Notes under the pieces: generated by a model
Databases searched by the model: none
What the model was told of the DNA's origin: nothing
Seen by the model: the letters and a program-made list of their open reading frames with translations, nothing else
NCBI GenBank assembly: GCA_042095835.1
Contig: JBELML010000138.1
Location: forward strand, 1 to 17,229
Length of the DNA stretch: 17,229 bases
Direction: 5' to 3'
Source: DATFKA01 sp042095835
GTDB lineage: Bacteria > Bacteroidota > Bacteroidia > Chitinophagales > Saprospiraceae
In this document: positions 6,833 through 15,428 of the stretch, piece by piece
How positions within the stretch are numbered: the first letter of the stretch is position 1
How the letters are laid out: each line of letters starts with the position of its first letter
Translations under genes and position numbers: made by a program

Positions 6833-9115
6833 ATGAAAGTTTATCAATCAATCTTAATATTCTGTTGTTTAGCTATGGCACTCACCTCCTGTGGTCCCAA
6901 ATGGACTGAATCTTCAGCAGATGGATTTAATATTATAACCAATGAAGGTGGTGCAACTCTAGGTTACGCCCCTGATTCCGGAGTAAAAATCATTGAAGTA
7001 GATGGCTACGCCTTCAAAGATTTAAACCAAGATGGTAAATTAAATAAATACGAAGATTGGCGCTTAACGGTAGAGGAAAGAGCTCAAGATTTAGCTAGTA
7101 AAATGTCTATCGAACAAATTGCTGGATTAATGCTCTATAGTAGTCACCAATCTATACCATCTGCCGGTCGCAGAGGGTCTAACTACAATGGCAAACCCTT
7201 TTCCGAAAGTGGGGCTAAAGCAAGCGATCTATCTGATGATCAAAAGAAATTCCTGACGGAAGATAATCTCCGACATGTACTAATTACCAGAGTCGAAACC
7301 CCAGCCGTGGCAGCGCAGTGGAATAATAATGCTCAGGCATTAGTAGAAGGCATGGGATTAGGCATTCCTATCAATATAAGTTCGGATCCCAGACATGGCA
7401 GCGACTCTTACGCTGAATACAACGAAGGAGCAGGTGGAAGTATCTCTCAATGGCCAAGCACACTTGGATTAGCAGCAACCTTTGATCCAATACTTATGAA
7501 AAAGTTTGGAGAAATTGCCTCTAAAGAATACCGTGCCCTAGGAATTGCTACTGCCCTGAGCCCGCAAATTGACCTAGCTACTGAGCCACGTTGGAGCCGC
7601 TTTGATGGTACAATGGGAGAAGACCCCAAACTCGCTACTGATCTAGCCAGAGCCTACGTTGATGGTTTCCAGTCGACCAATGATAAAGGTTGGGGGAACG
7701 AAAGTGTAAATGCCATGGTCAAGCACTGGCCTGGGGGCGGCCCTGAAGAAGGTGGTCGTGATGGTCATTTTGGGTATGGCGCCTACGCCGTCTACCCTGG
7801 CGGTAAATTGGAGAACCATACTCGACCTTTCACAGAAGGTGTCTTTAAGCTCGATGGCAAGACGGGTAAAGCCTCTGCAGTTATGCCATACTATACCATC
7901 TCAACTGGCGAAGGCGAAGCAGTAGCTAATGGATACAACAAGTATTTGATTACCGAAGTGTTGCGCGACAAATATGGCTATGACGGCGTACTTTGTACCG
8001 ATTGGGGCATCACCAAAGATGTTTCAGCTATCGATCGATTTGAAGGAAAACCCTGGGGTGTAGAAAGTTTGACAGAAGCACAACGTCACTTTAAAGCCAT
8101 CGATGCTGGTATGGATCAATTTGGAGGCAATAATGACAAAGGACCTGTATTAGAAGCCTATCAAATTGGGGTCGAAGCGCAGGGCGAAGCAGTTATGAGA
8201 AAACGTTTCGAGGTCTCTGCAGTACGCCTATTAAAAAATATATTCCAAACAGGACTTTTTGAAAACCCTTATTTAAAAATTGAGAAAACAAAAGCGACTG
8301 TTGGGAATCCTGACTTTATGAAAGCTGGTTTTGAGGCCCAACTTCGGTCAATTGTTCTCCTCAAAAATGGAGCCGCTACTTTGCCTATCAAAGACAAACA
8401 AAAGGTCTATATTCCGCAACGCTATGTACCGGCAACTACCAACTGGTGGGGACAAACTCGACCTGCCAAAACAGAACATCCATTCAATTTAGAAATCGTA
8501 GATAATTACTTTGAGCTTGTAAACAACCCACAAGAAGCAGACTTTGCATTGGTGGGCATCAAGAGTCCAAATGGTGGCGTAGGTTATGATCGCGCAGACT
8601 TGGAAAATGGGGGGAATGGCTATATGCCAATCAGCTTGCAGTATGCTCCCTATACCGCTTCCGAAGCCAGAGCCGTGAGTTTAGCTGGTGGTAGCTCTCT
8701 AGAAAACTTCACCAATCGGACTTATAAAGGCAAAACGGTAACCACCAGTAATGCCACAGATATGAATCTTGTAAACAATACTAAATCACAAATGGGAGAT
8801 AAACCTGTAATTGTGGTTGTACATTGCTCAAAACCTATGGTTTTTTCTGAAATCGAAGGCAATTCTGACGCAATCCTAGTACATATGGGTGTACAAGATC
8901 AAGCCCTCATGGAGATCATTGCTGGCGATGTAGAACCTTCGGGTTTATTACCTTTCCAAATGCCCACCAATATGGCTACCGTAGAACAGCAGTTTGAAGA
9001 TACACCACGAGATATGATTCCTTATAAGGATAGCCAAGGTAATACCTACGACTTCGCCTTTGGTATGAACTGGAAAGGTGTAATTAATGATGCAAGAGTG
9101 AATAAATATAAATAA
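6833..9115 (+). CDS. Glycoside hydrolase family 3 lipoprotein (second tandem copy)
   Basis: This is a 760-residue paralogue of the preceding GH3 protein, and the two align without net gaps. The same elements fall at the same positions: lipobox LTSC (C20), EF-hand-like loop D63-x-N65-x-D67-G68...E74, KHWPGGGP (297-304) and the nucleophile D390 in LCTDWG. Between residues 141 and 180 I count 34 of 40 identities. DNA divergence is clear in most of the gene, including many silent changes, but 8837-9025 is base-for-base identical to 6401-6589 in the first copy. The divergent part before that tract (residues about 540-665) lies in the C-terminal domain, which contributes to the active site in GH3 enzymes, so the copies may differ in specificity. 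The stop TAA (9113-9115) is followed after 9 bases, in the same frame, by the dienelactone hydrolase gene. Confidence 0.93.
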   Translation: MKVYQSILIFCCLAMALTSCGPKWTESSADGFNIITNEGGATLGYAPDSGVKIIEVDGYAFKDLNQDGKLNKYEDWRLTVEERAQDLASKMSIEQIAGLMLYSSHQSIPSAGRRGSNYNGKPFSESGAKASDLSDDQKKFLTEDNLRHVLITRVETPAVAAQWNNNAQALVEGMGLGIPINISSDPRHGSDSYAEYNEGAGGSISQWPSTLGLAATFDPILMKKFGEIASKEYRALGIATALSPQIDLATEPRWSRFDGTMGEDPKLATDLARAYVDGFQSTNDKGWGNESVNAMVKHWPGGGPEEGGRDGHFGYGAYAVYPGGKLENHTRPFTEGVFKLDGKTGKASAVMPYYTISTGEGEAVANGYNKYLITEVLRDKYGYDGVLCTDWGITKDVSAIDRFEGKPWGVESLTEAQRHFKAIDAGMDQFGGNNDKGPVLEAYQIGVEAQGEAVMRKRFEVSAVRLLKNIFQTGLFENPYLKIEKTKATVGNPDFMKAGFEAQLRSIVLLKNGAATLPIKDKQKVYIPQRYVPATTNWWGQTRPAKTEHPFNLEIVDNYFELVNNPQEADFALVGIKSPNGGVGYDRADLENGGNGYMPISLQYAPYTASEARAVSLAGGSSLENFTNRTYKGKTVTTSNATDMNLVNNTKSQMGDKPVIVVVHCSKPMVFSEIEGNSDAILVHMGVQDQALMEIIAGDVEPSGLLPFQMPTNMATVEQQFEDTPRDMIPYKDSQGNTYDFAFGMNWKGVINDARVNKYK
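8837..9025 (+). repeat. 189-bp tract identical to 6401-6589 (copy in second GH3 gene)
   Basis: This is the partner of the tract in the first GH3 gene and covers codons 669-731 of the second copy. Sharp borders between identity and clear divergence point to a local transfer of sequence rather than to protein-level constraint, since silent sites are identical too. Confidence 0.95.
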
Positions 9116-9124
9116 CCAATAGCC

Positions 9125-10009
9125 TTGACCTTGAAAAAACCTATCCTATCCCAAGCTGTCTTTGATCTATACGATGATTATGTACATAGCAAAATTGATC
9201 GTCGTTCGTTTATGGATCAGTTGAGCTTTTATGCAGTTGGTGGCTTGACTGTGCCTGCTATTTTGAGCTACCTAATGCCCAACTACACCGACAAAATACA
9301 GGTCCCTAAAATAGATGAGCGCCTGAAAACGGAAACAATTGAATATGCCTCGCCTAAAGGAGGTGGAACCATCAAAGCGCAACTCTCAAGACCTACTAGT
9401 GCTACCAAAAAACTACCTGGCATCATCGTCGTGCACGAAAATCGAGGATTAAACCCTCATATTGCCGATGTAGGCCGTAGAGCAGCATTGGCAAACTTCA
9501 TTTCAATAGCCCCTGATGCCTTGAGTCCACTCGGTGGTTATCCGGGTAATGACGACGATGGTCGTACACTACAAAGGAAAAGAGATCGCAATGAAATGCT
9601 CGAAGATTTTATCGCTGCTTTTGAATACCTAAAAGCTCATCCTGATTGTACCGGCCATATTGGTGTAGTTGGGTTTTGCTTTGGAGGTTGGATCAGTAAT
9701 ATGATGGCGGTCAAAGTAGCAGATTTGAAAGCCGCTGTACCTTTTTATGGATCACAGCCCGCTGCAGAAGAAGTACCGAATATCAAAGCCCCCTTATTAC
9801 TCCAATTTGCGGCCTTCGATAAGCGCGTCAATGCAGGATGGCCAGACTATGCCAAAGCTTTACAGGACAATAACAAAGAATATACTGCGCACCTTTATCC
9901 GGATGTCAATCACGGTTTTCATAACGATACTACTCCTAGGTACAACTACGAGGCGGCCACTCTTGCTTGGCAGCGGACGATTGAGTTTTTTAATCGAACT
10001 CTTCGGTAA
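9125..10009 (+). CDS. Dienelactone hydrolase family protein with twin-arginine N-terminus (TTG start)
   Basis: This alpha/beta hydrolase has 294 residues. The family cleaves lactone or ester bonds with a Cys-His-Asp triad. Here C185 lies in GFCFGG (183-188), D232 in FDKR, and H263 in NHGFH; E105 in HENRG matches the conserved glutamate that supports the cysteine. The N-terminus has DRRSF (R26-R27) followed by a hydrophobic stretch (about 33-50). This resembles the exported YghX-like members and suggests Tat export, possibly with a retained membrane anchor. No ATG is available before M30, so the start is probably the TTG at 9125 (or 9131). The upstream GH3 stop at 9113-9115 is in the same frame, 9 bases away, so translation is probably coupled. 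The real substrate is unknown; its place in a GH3 cluster suggests removal of ester groups from a glycan, which is inference. Confidence 0.87.
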   Translation: MTLKKPILSQAVFDLYDDYVHSKIDRRSFMDQLSFYAVGGLTVPAILSYLMPNYTDKIQVPKIDERLKTETIEYASPKGGGTIKAQLSRPTSATKKLPGIIVVHENRGLNPHIADVGRRAALANFISIAPDALSPLGGYPGNDDDGRTLQRKRDRNEMLEDFIAAFEYLKAHPDCTGHIGVVGFCFGGWISNMMAVKVADLKAAVPFYGSQPAAEEVPNIKAPLLLQFAAFDKRVNAGWPDYAKALQDNNKEYTAHLYPDVNHGFHNDTTPRYNYEAATLAWQRTIEFFNRTLR

Positions 10010-10286
10010 GGCTATTTTTCGACAGCTAGAAAAAATTTGTGAAACCTCATTTCTATTGCTGAAGCTGTTTAAAGTTTCCTTGTTGGGCTATCAAAAACAT
10101 CTTTTAAGGCTACTCTTCGTTAAAAAGCCTCATCTATGCGATGCATAGCTTGCGTTTTTTGCCTCGATTAGCCTCAAAATACCGTTTTCTCGCCTGCAAC
10201 AGAAAACCTTAGACAACTTCACTACCTTTAAAAAACTGTGAGAACTGTTCACTACATGATTATTCTACACCTAAAGCTTTACACAC
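10010..10286. other. 277-bp intergenic region
   Basis: I see no gene here. It holds a small inverted repeat CTATGC-GAT-GCATAG near 10132-10146 and an imperfect AT-rich pair just after the hydrolase stop, but no T-tailed terminator and no convincing TAnnTTTG promoter. The promoter of the following gene should lie here. Confidence 0.5.
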
Positions 10287-12380
10287 ATGACAGTCGCACC
10301 TGTATATGCTACTACTATCTTAGGTCCTAAGATACCTTTACTTCCTTTTTGTTTATGCCTATTGCTTATGATCGCTGGCACTTCTTGCCAGCAAGAGCAG
10401 CCTCAAGACCCTGAGGCAGCAGAACACTTGTTTGGTATAGGTACCGGCATCCAAAACATTGAAGTTGCTGTCGAGGATTTAGACAGTGCTTTGGTCTATT
10501 ACAAAGAGGTGCTTGGTTTCTATTTTAGGCAATCAAGCGACAACTACGAGGAGGGAATATACGATGGATCGATTACGGCTTCTACTAGTTTTCCAGATCT
10601 ATCCTCTTTAACGCTGGTCTCCTTGGTAGATTCCGTAAAAGCACTGGACGAAGCTTCTTCACTTGCCAATTTTATAAAAACACAGCAAGGCGGCTACTCC
10701 TATGAATTGTCCACCTCTTCAGTCGATTCTACCAGAAAATGGTTAAAAAGTCAGGGTTTCCCACTTGACTCCATCCGGTCAATACGAGGCCAATCCGAAG
10801 CTCCAGAAGGTTGGTCTTGGGACAATGGTGAGGCCGATATTAAGCGACTAAGTTTTGACACTTCTGCCTCCAATTATCTTCCCACCTTTGAGGAGCAAAA
10901 TTTTAATTACGCTCAATTTAAAGACTTTAAAAAAACTTATTTTGCTTATAATAGAAGCTTCTCCAGACAGTCTAACGGTGCAGTAGCTTTACGACACCTT
11001 AAGGTAGCTGTCTACGATCTACCGGCTACTCGGTCATTGCTGCGACAAATGGGTATCCAAGAGGATAGAACACAGCGCTCCAAAAGGAAAGCCGTTTTTA
11101 ACATCAAAGACAGGCAGGAATTACACCTCTTAAGTGCTTTGGAGCCTGGCGATGAAATCGACCAAATCCTAGAACAAAAAGGCGAAGGCCTCTTTGGTGT
11201 CACTATTGAAGTCGCTAATTTAGAGGAGACCTATTGCTTTCTAAGTGAGCGTTTATCAACTTCCGTTTTACCTACAGATACTCCAAATGACCGGATTTTA
11301 ATTCCCGCAGCCTATGCTTTTGGACTACAAATCGAATTCCTCCAAGAACCCAAAGAACAAGGTCTTCTTGCACAACAACTGAAGGTTGGACAGCAATTGG
11401 ACAGTGCGACCAGTCAAAATATGGCAGGTATTTACCTCAAATATTGCGCTCTTTGTCATGGCGAAAATCGAGAGGGTTATGCTGCTGATTTTGCGCCATC
11501 GCTTCGCTCTCGCTCTTTGTTAGCATCTTCAAAGGATAATAATTTTATGCGTTATACTATTCAGTATGGTCGCGAAGGGACTGCCATGGCAGGATATCTC
11601 AATCGATTGGGAGGCCCTTTAGAATATATTGAAATCGAATTATTGCTGCAATGGCTATACGAGGAAGCTGAAGTAGAAGAAGCCGTCGAAATCTCTCGAG
11701 AGCCCGTACTTGGTGACCTTGCATTAGGTGCTGAGGTCTACGCAGACAACTGTAGCACCTGTCACGGAGCTAAGGGGGAAGGTATTTCAGCTCCTGCTCT
11801 CGGCAAGCCTATGCTACTAGCTACTGCAACGGATGGTTTCTTACGCTATGCCATATCCGAAGGAAGAGATAGTACTTTGATGCCTTCTTTTAAGGATAGC
11901 CTCAGTGTCAAAGAAATAGATGCCGTTACTGCCTTTTTGCGATCAAGAGCCTCGGGCTGGGATAAGCCCCAAGGCGATAGTATCACCTTTCCCACACCAG
12001 ACGAGTACGTTTTAAACCCTGATCAGGAAAGCCCTGAATTTGAACTACGGGAAGGGTTGTATTTACCCGCAGAACAATTGAATACCGCCCTACAAGATAG
12101 TGCTCGGATTATCATCCTGGATGCGCGCTCAAAGGTTGCTTGGCGGCAAACCCACATTCCAGGTGCTGTACCTGTTCCTTATTACGAAGAGCCTGATGCT
12201 TTTATAGAAGACATCCCTAATGACGATACCTGGGTAGTTGTATACTGTGCTTGTCCGCATGCTGCTTCTCAGCGAGTAGTTAACACACTCAGGCGCTACG
12301 GTTATCAAAAGACGGCCATCATGGATGAGGGGATTCTAGTCTGGGCGCAGATGGGTTTCCCAGTGAGAAGTGGGCAATAA
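10287..12380 (+). CDS. Multidomain lipoprotein: two VOC domains, two cytochrome c domains, C-terminal rhodanese
   Basis: The 697-residue protein begins with a hydrophobic segment ending in AGTSC (C34), a probable lipoprotein signal with a long basic-poor n-region. Residues about 53-190 and 232-354 look like two glyoxalase-type VOC domains, each of two beta-alpha-beta modules (IEVAVEDLDSALVYYKEVLGF; LRHLKVAVYDL). The first lacks the usual metal-binding His (N57 instead); the second has H237, H280 and E350 as possible ligands. Two haem sites follow: CALCH (387-391) with M434 as likely axial ligand, and CSTCH (489-493) with M532. The end (about 600-692) is a rhodanese, LDARSKVAWRQTHIPGA with active-site C654 in VVYCACPHAAS. 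It must be exported for haem attachment and would act in the periplasm or on the surface, in electron transfer plus persulfide or sulfur chemistry. It may belong with the upstream cluster or be separate. I know no characterised protein with this order. Confidence 0.88.
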   Translation: MTVAPVYATTILGPKIPLLPFCLCLLLMIAGTSCQQEQPQDPEAAEHLFGIGTGIQNIEVAVEDLDSALVYYKEVLGFYFRQSSDNYEEGIYDGSITASTSFPDLSSLTLVSLVDSVKALDEASSLANFIKTQQGGYSYELSTSSVDSTRKWLKSQGFPLDSIRSIRGQSEAPEGWSWDNGEADIKRLSFDTSASNYLPTFEEQNFNYAQFKDFKKTYFAYNRSFSRQSNGAVALRHLKVAVYDLPATRSLLRQMGIQEDRTQRSKRKAVFNIKDRQELHLLSALEPGDEIDQILEQKGEGLFGVTIEVANLEETYCFLSERLSTSVLPTDTPNDRILIPAAYAFGLQIEFLQEPKEQGLLAQQLKVGQQLDSATSQNMAGIYLKYCALCHGENREGYAADFAPSLRSRSLLASSKDNNFMRYTIQYGREGTAMAGYLNRLGGPLEYIEIELLLQWLYEEAEVEEAVEISREPVLGDLALGAEVYADNCSTCHGAKGEGISAPALGKPMLLATATDGFLRYAISEGRDSTLMPSFKDSLSVKEIDAVTAFLRSRASGWDKPQGDSITFPTPDEYVLNPDQESPEFELREGLYLPAEQLNTALQDSARIIILDARSKVAWRQTHIPGAVPVPYYEEPDAFIEDIPNDDTWVVVYCACPHAASQRVVNTLRRYGYQKTAIMDEGILVWAQMGFPVRSGQ

Positions 12381-12422
12381 AAAAGTGGTTGCTCTAAACC
12401 CTTGTTTAGAGCAACCACTTTT
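12381..12422. terminator. Strong bidirectional terminator between convergent genes
   Basis: An 18-bp perfect inverted repeat (12381-12398 with 12405-12422) closes on the 6-base loop CCCTTG. The plus strand ends the stem in TTTT followed by ATTTA; the minus strand ends it in TTTTTT followed by ATT. It starts directly after the fusion gene's stop at 12380 and lies 31 bp beyond the stop of the convergent M16 gene, so it should end transcripts from both. Confidence 0.92.
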
Positions 12423-12453
12423 ATTTATGGTAGCTGTGTAATCCTAGACTAAA

Positions 12454-15303
12454 CTAGGGCTTAATCACCTTCGGCTCTCCTTTCTCATCCAAATCGACGA
12501 TCTCATACCCTAGCTTCTCCAACTTAGGTTTGATGGAGGCGGCATCACCTACTAAGACGATATTCATTTTATCATATTGTAGGTATTTTTTAGCGAGTTT
12601 ATTCAACTCCTCTGCGGTAATCGTCTCGACAATCTTAGCTTGCTCATCCACATAAGAAGGATCTAAATCATACGTTAGCATACGTCTAAGGAATCCTGCT
12701 TTTTGACCTGGCGTTTCGTAGCTACGAGCATCGCGCTGACCAACTGCATTGCGCATAAAAGACAATTCATCTTCTGTAATGCCCTTTTTCGCATAGTCGG
12801 TAATTTCCTTCATAAACTCGATGACACTACTATCAGAAGCCACCGCTTTCACTCCAGCGCTGGCAACAAAGACAGCAGGCTCTGTATCTGTGGCACCACT
12901 AAAACCGGCACGTGCCCCATAGGTCCATCCCTTATCTTCTCTCAAGTTTAAGTTGATACGGCTATTGAAAGCCCCACCAAGTGGAAAATTCATTAAATAA
13001 GATTTGAAATAGTCACCGGTCACATCGTAGGTTAAATCGGTGACATAACCAATACGAATTTGTGATTGTGGTGCCTGTGCTTTATCCACCAAAAAGATTC
13101 TGGTTTTATCTACATCCTTACCTATTGGCATCTCTGGCACCTCTGCTTTTTCTCCATTCCATTCCTTCAAAAAGTCAAGCTGAGGGAGAATCTCTTCTTC
13201 AGAAACATCACCCACAATCACCAACTCTGTCAAAGCTGGGGTGTAATATTCCTTGTAAAACGCTTTGACATCGTCTAGCGTGATATTGGCTACGGTGGCA
13301 TCCGTACCAGAAGCAGGTACAGAGTAGATATGCTCTTTACCGTACAACAGCTTATTGAATACCTGTGAAGCAATGGTAGCAGGATTTTTCTGATTGGCTT
13401 TGATACCTTCTAGCTGCTGTTTTTGGAGTCGCTCAAAGTCCTCCTCTTTAAAAGCTGGCCGTTGGAGAATTTCCTGAGCGAGTTCCAAGGTTCTACTCAG
13501 GTTTTTCTTCAAGGAATTGATAGACAAAAAGGTAGAAGAGTTGCCCGACCCAACACTGATACTACTTCCTAGTTTTCTCAACTCTTCTTGTATGGCAGCT
13601 GGAGAATAATTCTCCGTTGCTTCGTTCATCATCGATGCTGTCAGACTAGCCAAGCCCGACTTAGCAGGGGCGTAGGTATCCATTTTGTGACCGCCCTTGA
13701 TTGTCAACTGTAGATTGACGGTGGGGATTTCATCATTGTCGGTACCAATAATCTTCAAACCATTATCGAATTCTGTTTTCCAAAACTCTGGTACATTGGC
13801 TAATGGATTGGGGCCGACCTCTGGGCGTTTGCTGCGATCGACAACATCTCCATCTGGGCGAGTATATTCCAAGCCACTATAGTCTGTAGTAGAGAAAGGA
13901 CTATCTCCTTCCATCGGAATCTCGTAGTTGTCTGGCTGAGCTGCTGGCGTCTCCTCATTAGGGAGTACACTCAAGACTACAGATGATTGCCCCTTGATAT
14001 ATTTATTAAACACTCTGATCACATCTTCTTTGGTGACTTTACTGTAGCGATCTAGATCAAATTCGATGGCATTAGGGTCACCGTAGAAAGTCTCGTAGCT
14101 AGCCAATTGGCTTACTTTCCCAGATACACTAGCCAAGCCATTGATAAAACTAGATTCCTGACCTGCTTTAAATTTTTCGATATCTGCATCCGAGACACCG
14201 TTCTCCTCAAACTCTACCAGGATATTGCTAACCTCTTTCTCAAAATCAGCTAATGCCTGACCAGGAAATGGAATAATAATAAACTGAAACTCTCCAGCAA
14301 GCTCAGAAGCTGGGTGGAAACTCACTACCTGAATAGCTTTCTGAGTCGCTACGAATTTCTTGTAGAGATAGGAACTTTTACCTGTTCCTAGAATTTCTGC
14401 AAGGCAGTCTAAAGGTGCTTCATCTGGATGAAAACGAGGAACTGTTGGAAAAGTGATAAACATGCCTGGAAAGCGAATATTTTTATCTACATAAGAGACA
14501 TATCTATTCTCCTCCAATACGGGCGCATCAAGTTTCATGGGTTCTACAGCTGGGCCTTTGGGAATATTACCAAAGTACCTCTCTACAAGCTGCACTACTT
14601 CGGCAGGCTTTACATCGCCTCCAATGGTCAAGGTTGCATTATTAGGACCATACCAACGTAGGAAGAAACGCTTGAGGTCATCCACGTCGACACGATCTAA
14701 ATCTTCTAGGCGACCGATGGTCAACCAAGAATAAGGGTGCCCATAAGGATATAAAGCACCTGCATTCAATTCGCTCCACTTTCCGTAGGGACGGTTATCA
14801 TAGTTTTGTCCCTTTTCATTTTTCACAGTAGAACGCTGTACTTCGAATTTTTTCTGCGTCACTGCCGGTAGGAGAAAGCCCATACGATCGGCTTCTAACC
14901 AAAGCATCGTCTCCAACTGATTGACAGGTACCGTCTCAAAATAGTTGGTCCGATCTCGATTGGTGGTACCATTCAGGGTACCTCCCGCATCAGTGATGAT
15001 TTTAAAGTGCTCTTCGTCGGCTACATTTTCTGAACCCTGGAACATCATATGCTCAAAGAAATGAGCAAAGCCTGATTTTTGTAATTCTTCGCGGGCAGAT
15101 CCTACATGGTAGGTCACATCTACGTGTACCATTGGATCGGAGTGATCTTCGTGGATAATCAGCGTCAAGCCATTGTCCAGGACGTATTTCTCATAAGGAA
15201 TTACGATTTCGTCTCCTTTCTTCTCGACCTTCTCGATGAGTTTGGTTTGTGCGATCGAAGGGAGCGTGAAGAGTAAGAGGAAAAAAAAGAGTGTAAATCT
15301 CAT
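12454..15303 (-). CDS. M16-family zinc metallopeptidase (pitrilysin/insulinase type)
   Basis: I place the start at the ATG at 15301-15303, which gives 949 residues beginning with a clear Sec signal (MRFTLFFFLLLFTLPSIAQ); an in-frame ATG at 15369 would put 22 residues before it. M16 enzymes are clamshell zinc peptidases that degrade peptides. The inverted zinc motif is H81-FF-E84-H85, with E163 in KNEKGQNYDN as the third ligand. The C-terminal half repeats the fold (FDNGLKIIGTDND, then SLTASMM) without the HxxEH motif, so it is the inactive partner half. R788 and Y795 in the NLREDKGWTYGA region match the conserved R/Y pair that helps bind substrate. Both halves in one chain, with an export signal, is common in Bacteroidota. 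It should be periplasmic. It is convergent with the fusion gene and shares its terminator. Confidence 0.93.
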   Translation of the reverse strand: MRFTLFFFLLLFTLPSIAQTKLIEKVEKKGDEIVIPYEKYVLDNGLTLIIHEDHSDPMVHVDVTYHVGSAREELQKSGFAHFFEHMMFQGSENVADEEHFKIITDAGGTLNGTTNRDRTNYFETVPVNQLETMLWLEADRMGFLLPAVTQKKFEVQRSTVKNEKGQNYDNRPYGKWSELNAGALYPYGHPYSWLTIGRLEDLDRVDVDDLKRFFLRWYGPNNATLTIGGDVKPAEVVQLVERYFGNIPKGPAVEPMKLDAPVLEENRYVSYVDKNIRFPGMFITFPTVPRFHPDEAPLDCLAEILGTGKSSYLYKKFVATQKAIQVVSFHPASELAGEFQFIIIPFPGQALADFEKEVSNILVEFEENGVSDADIEKFKAGQESSFINGLASVSGKVSQLASYETFYGDPNAIEFDLDRYSKVTKEDVIRVFNKYIKGQSSVVLSVLPNEETPAAQPDNYEIPMEGDSPFSTTDYSGLEYTRPDGDVVDRSKRPEVGPNPLANVPEFWKTEFDNGLKIIGTDNDEIPTVNLQLTIKGGHKMDTYAPAKSGLASLTASMMNEATENYSPAAIQEELRKLGSSISVGSGNSSTFLSINSLKKNLSRTLELAQEILQRPAFKEEDFERLQKQQLEGIKANQKNPATIASQVFNKLLYGKEHIYSVPASGTDATVANITLDDVKAFYKEYYTPALTELVIVGDVSEEEILPQLDFLKEWNGEKAEVPEMPIGKDVDKTRIFLVDKAQAPQSQIRIGYVTDLTYDVTGDYFKSYLMNFPLGGAFNSRINLNLREDKGWTYGARAGFSGATDTEPAVFVASAGVKAVASDSSVIEFMKEITDYAKKGITEDELSFMRNAVGQRDARSYETPGQKAGFLRRMLTYDLDPSYVDEQAKIVETITAEELNKLAKKYLQYDKMNIVLVGDAASIKPKLEKLGYEIVDLDEKGEPKVIKP

Positions 15304-15428
15304 ATTGCATTTGAGGTTGATTAAAAAAACTGGTGTACAATTCAAGGTAAGAAGATTATCGCGGTTCATCGCTAGTTTTCAACGTACTATGACTTCTAAT
15401 CGACATAGATCACAATCTGAGCAACGTA

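Noticed and set aside
10010..10060. Possible terminator after the hydrolase stop
   Set aside because: The only pairing is an A/T-run match (ATTTTTC with GAAAAAAT), imperfect and without a GC stem or T-tail.
9747..10148. Plus-strand open frame running past the hydrolase stop
   Set aside because: Most of it is an alternative frame of the dienelactone hydrolase, and its tail in the intergenic region has no protein-like pattern.
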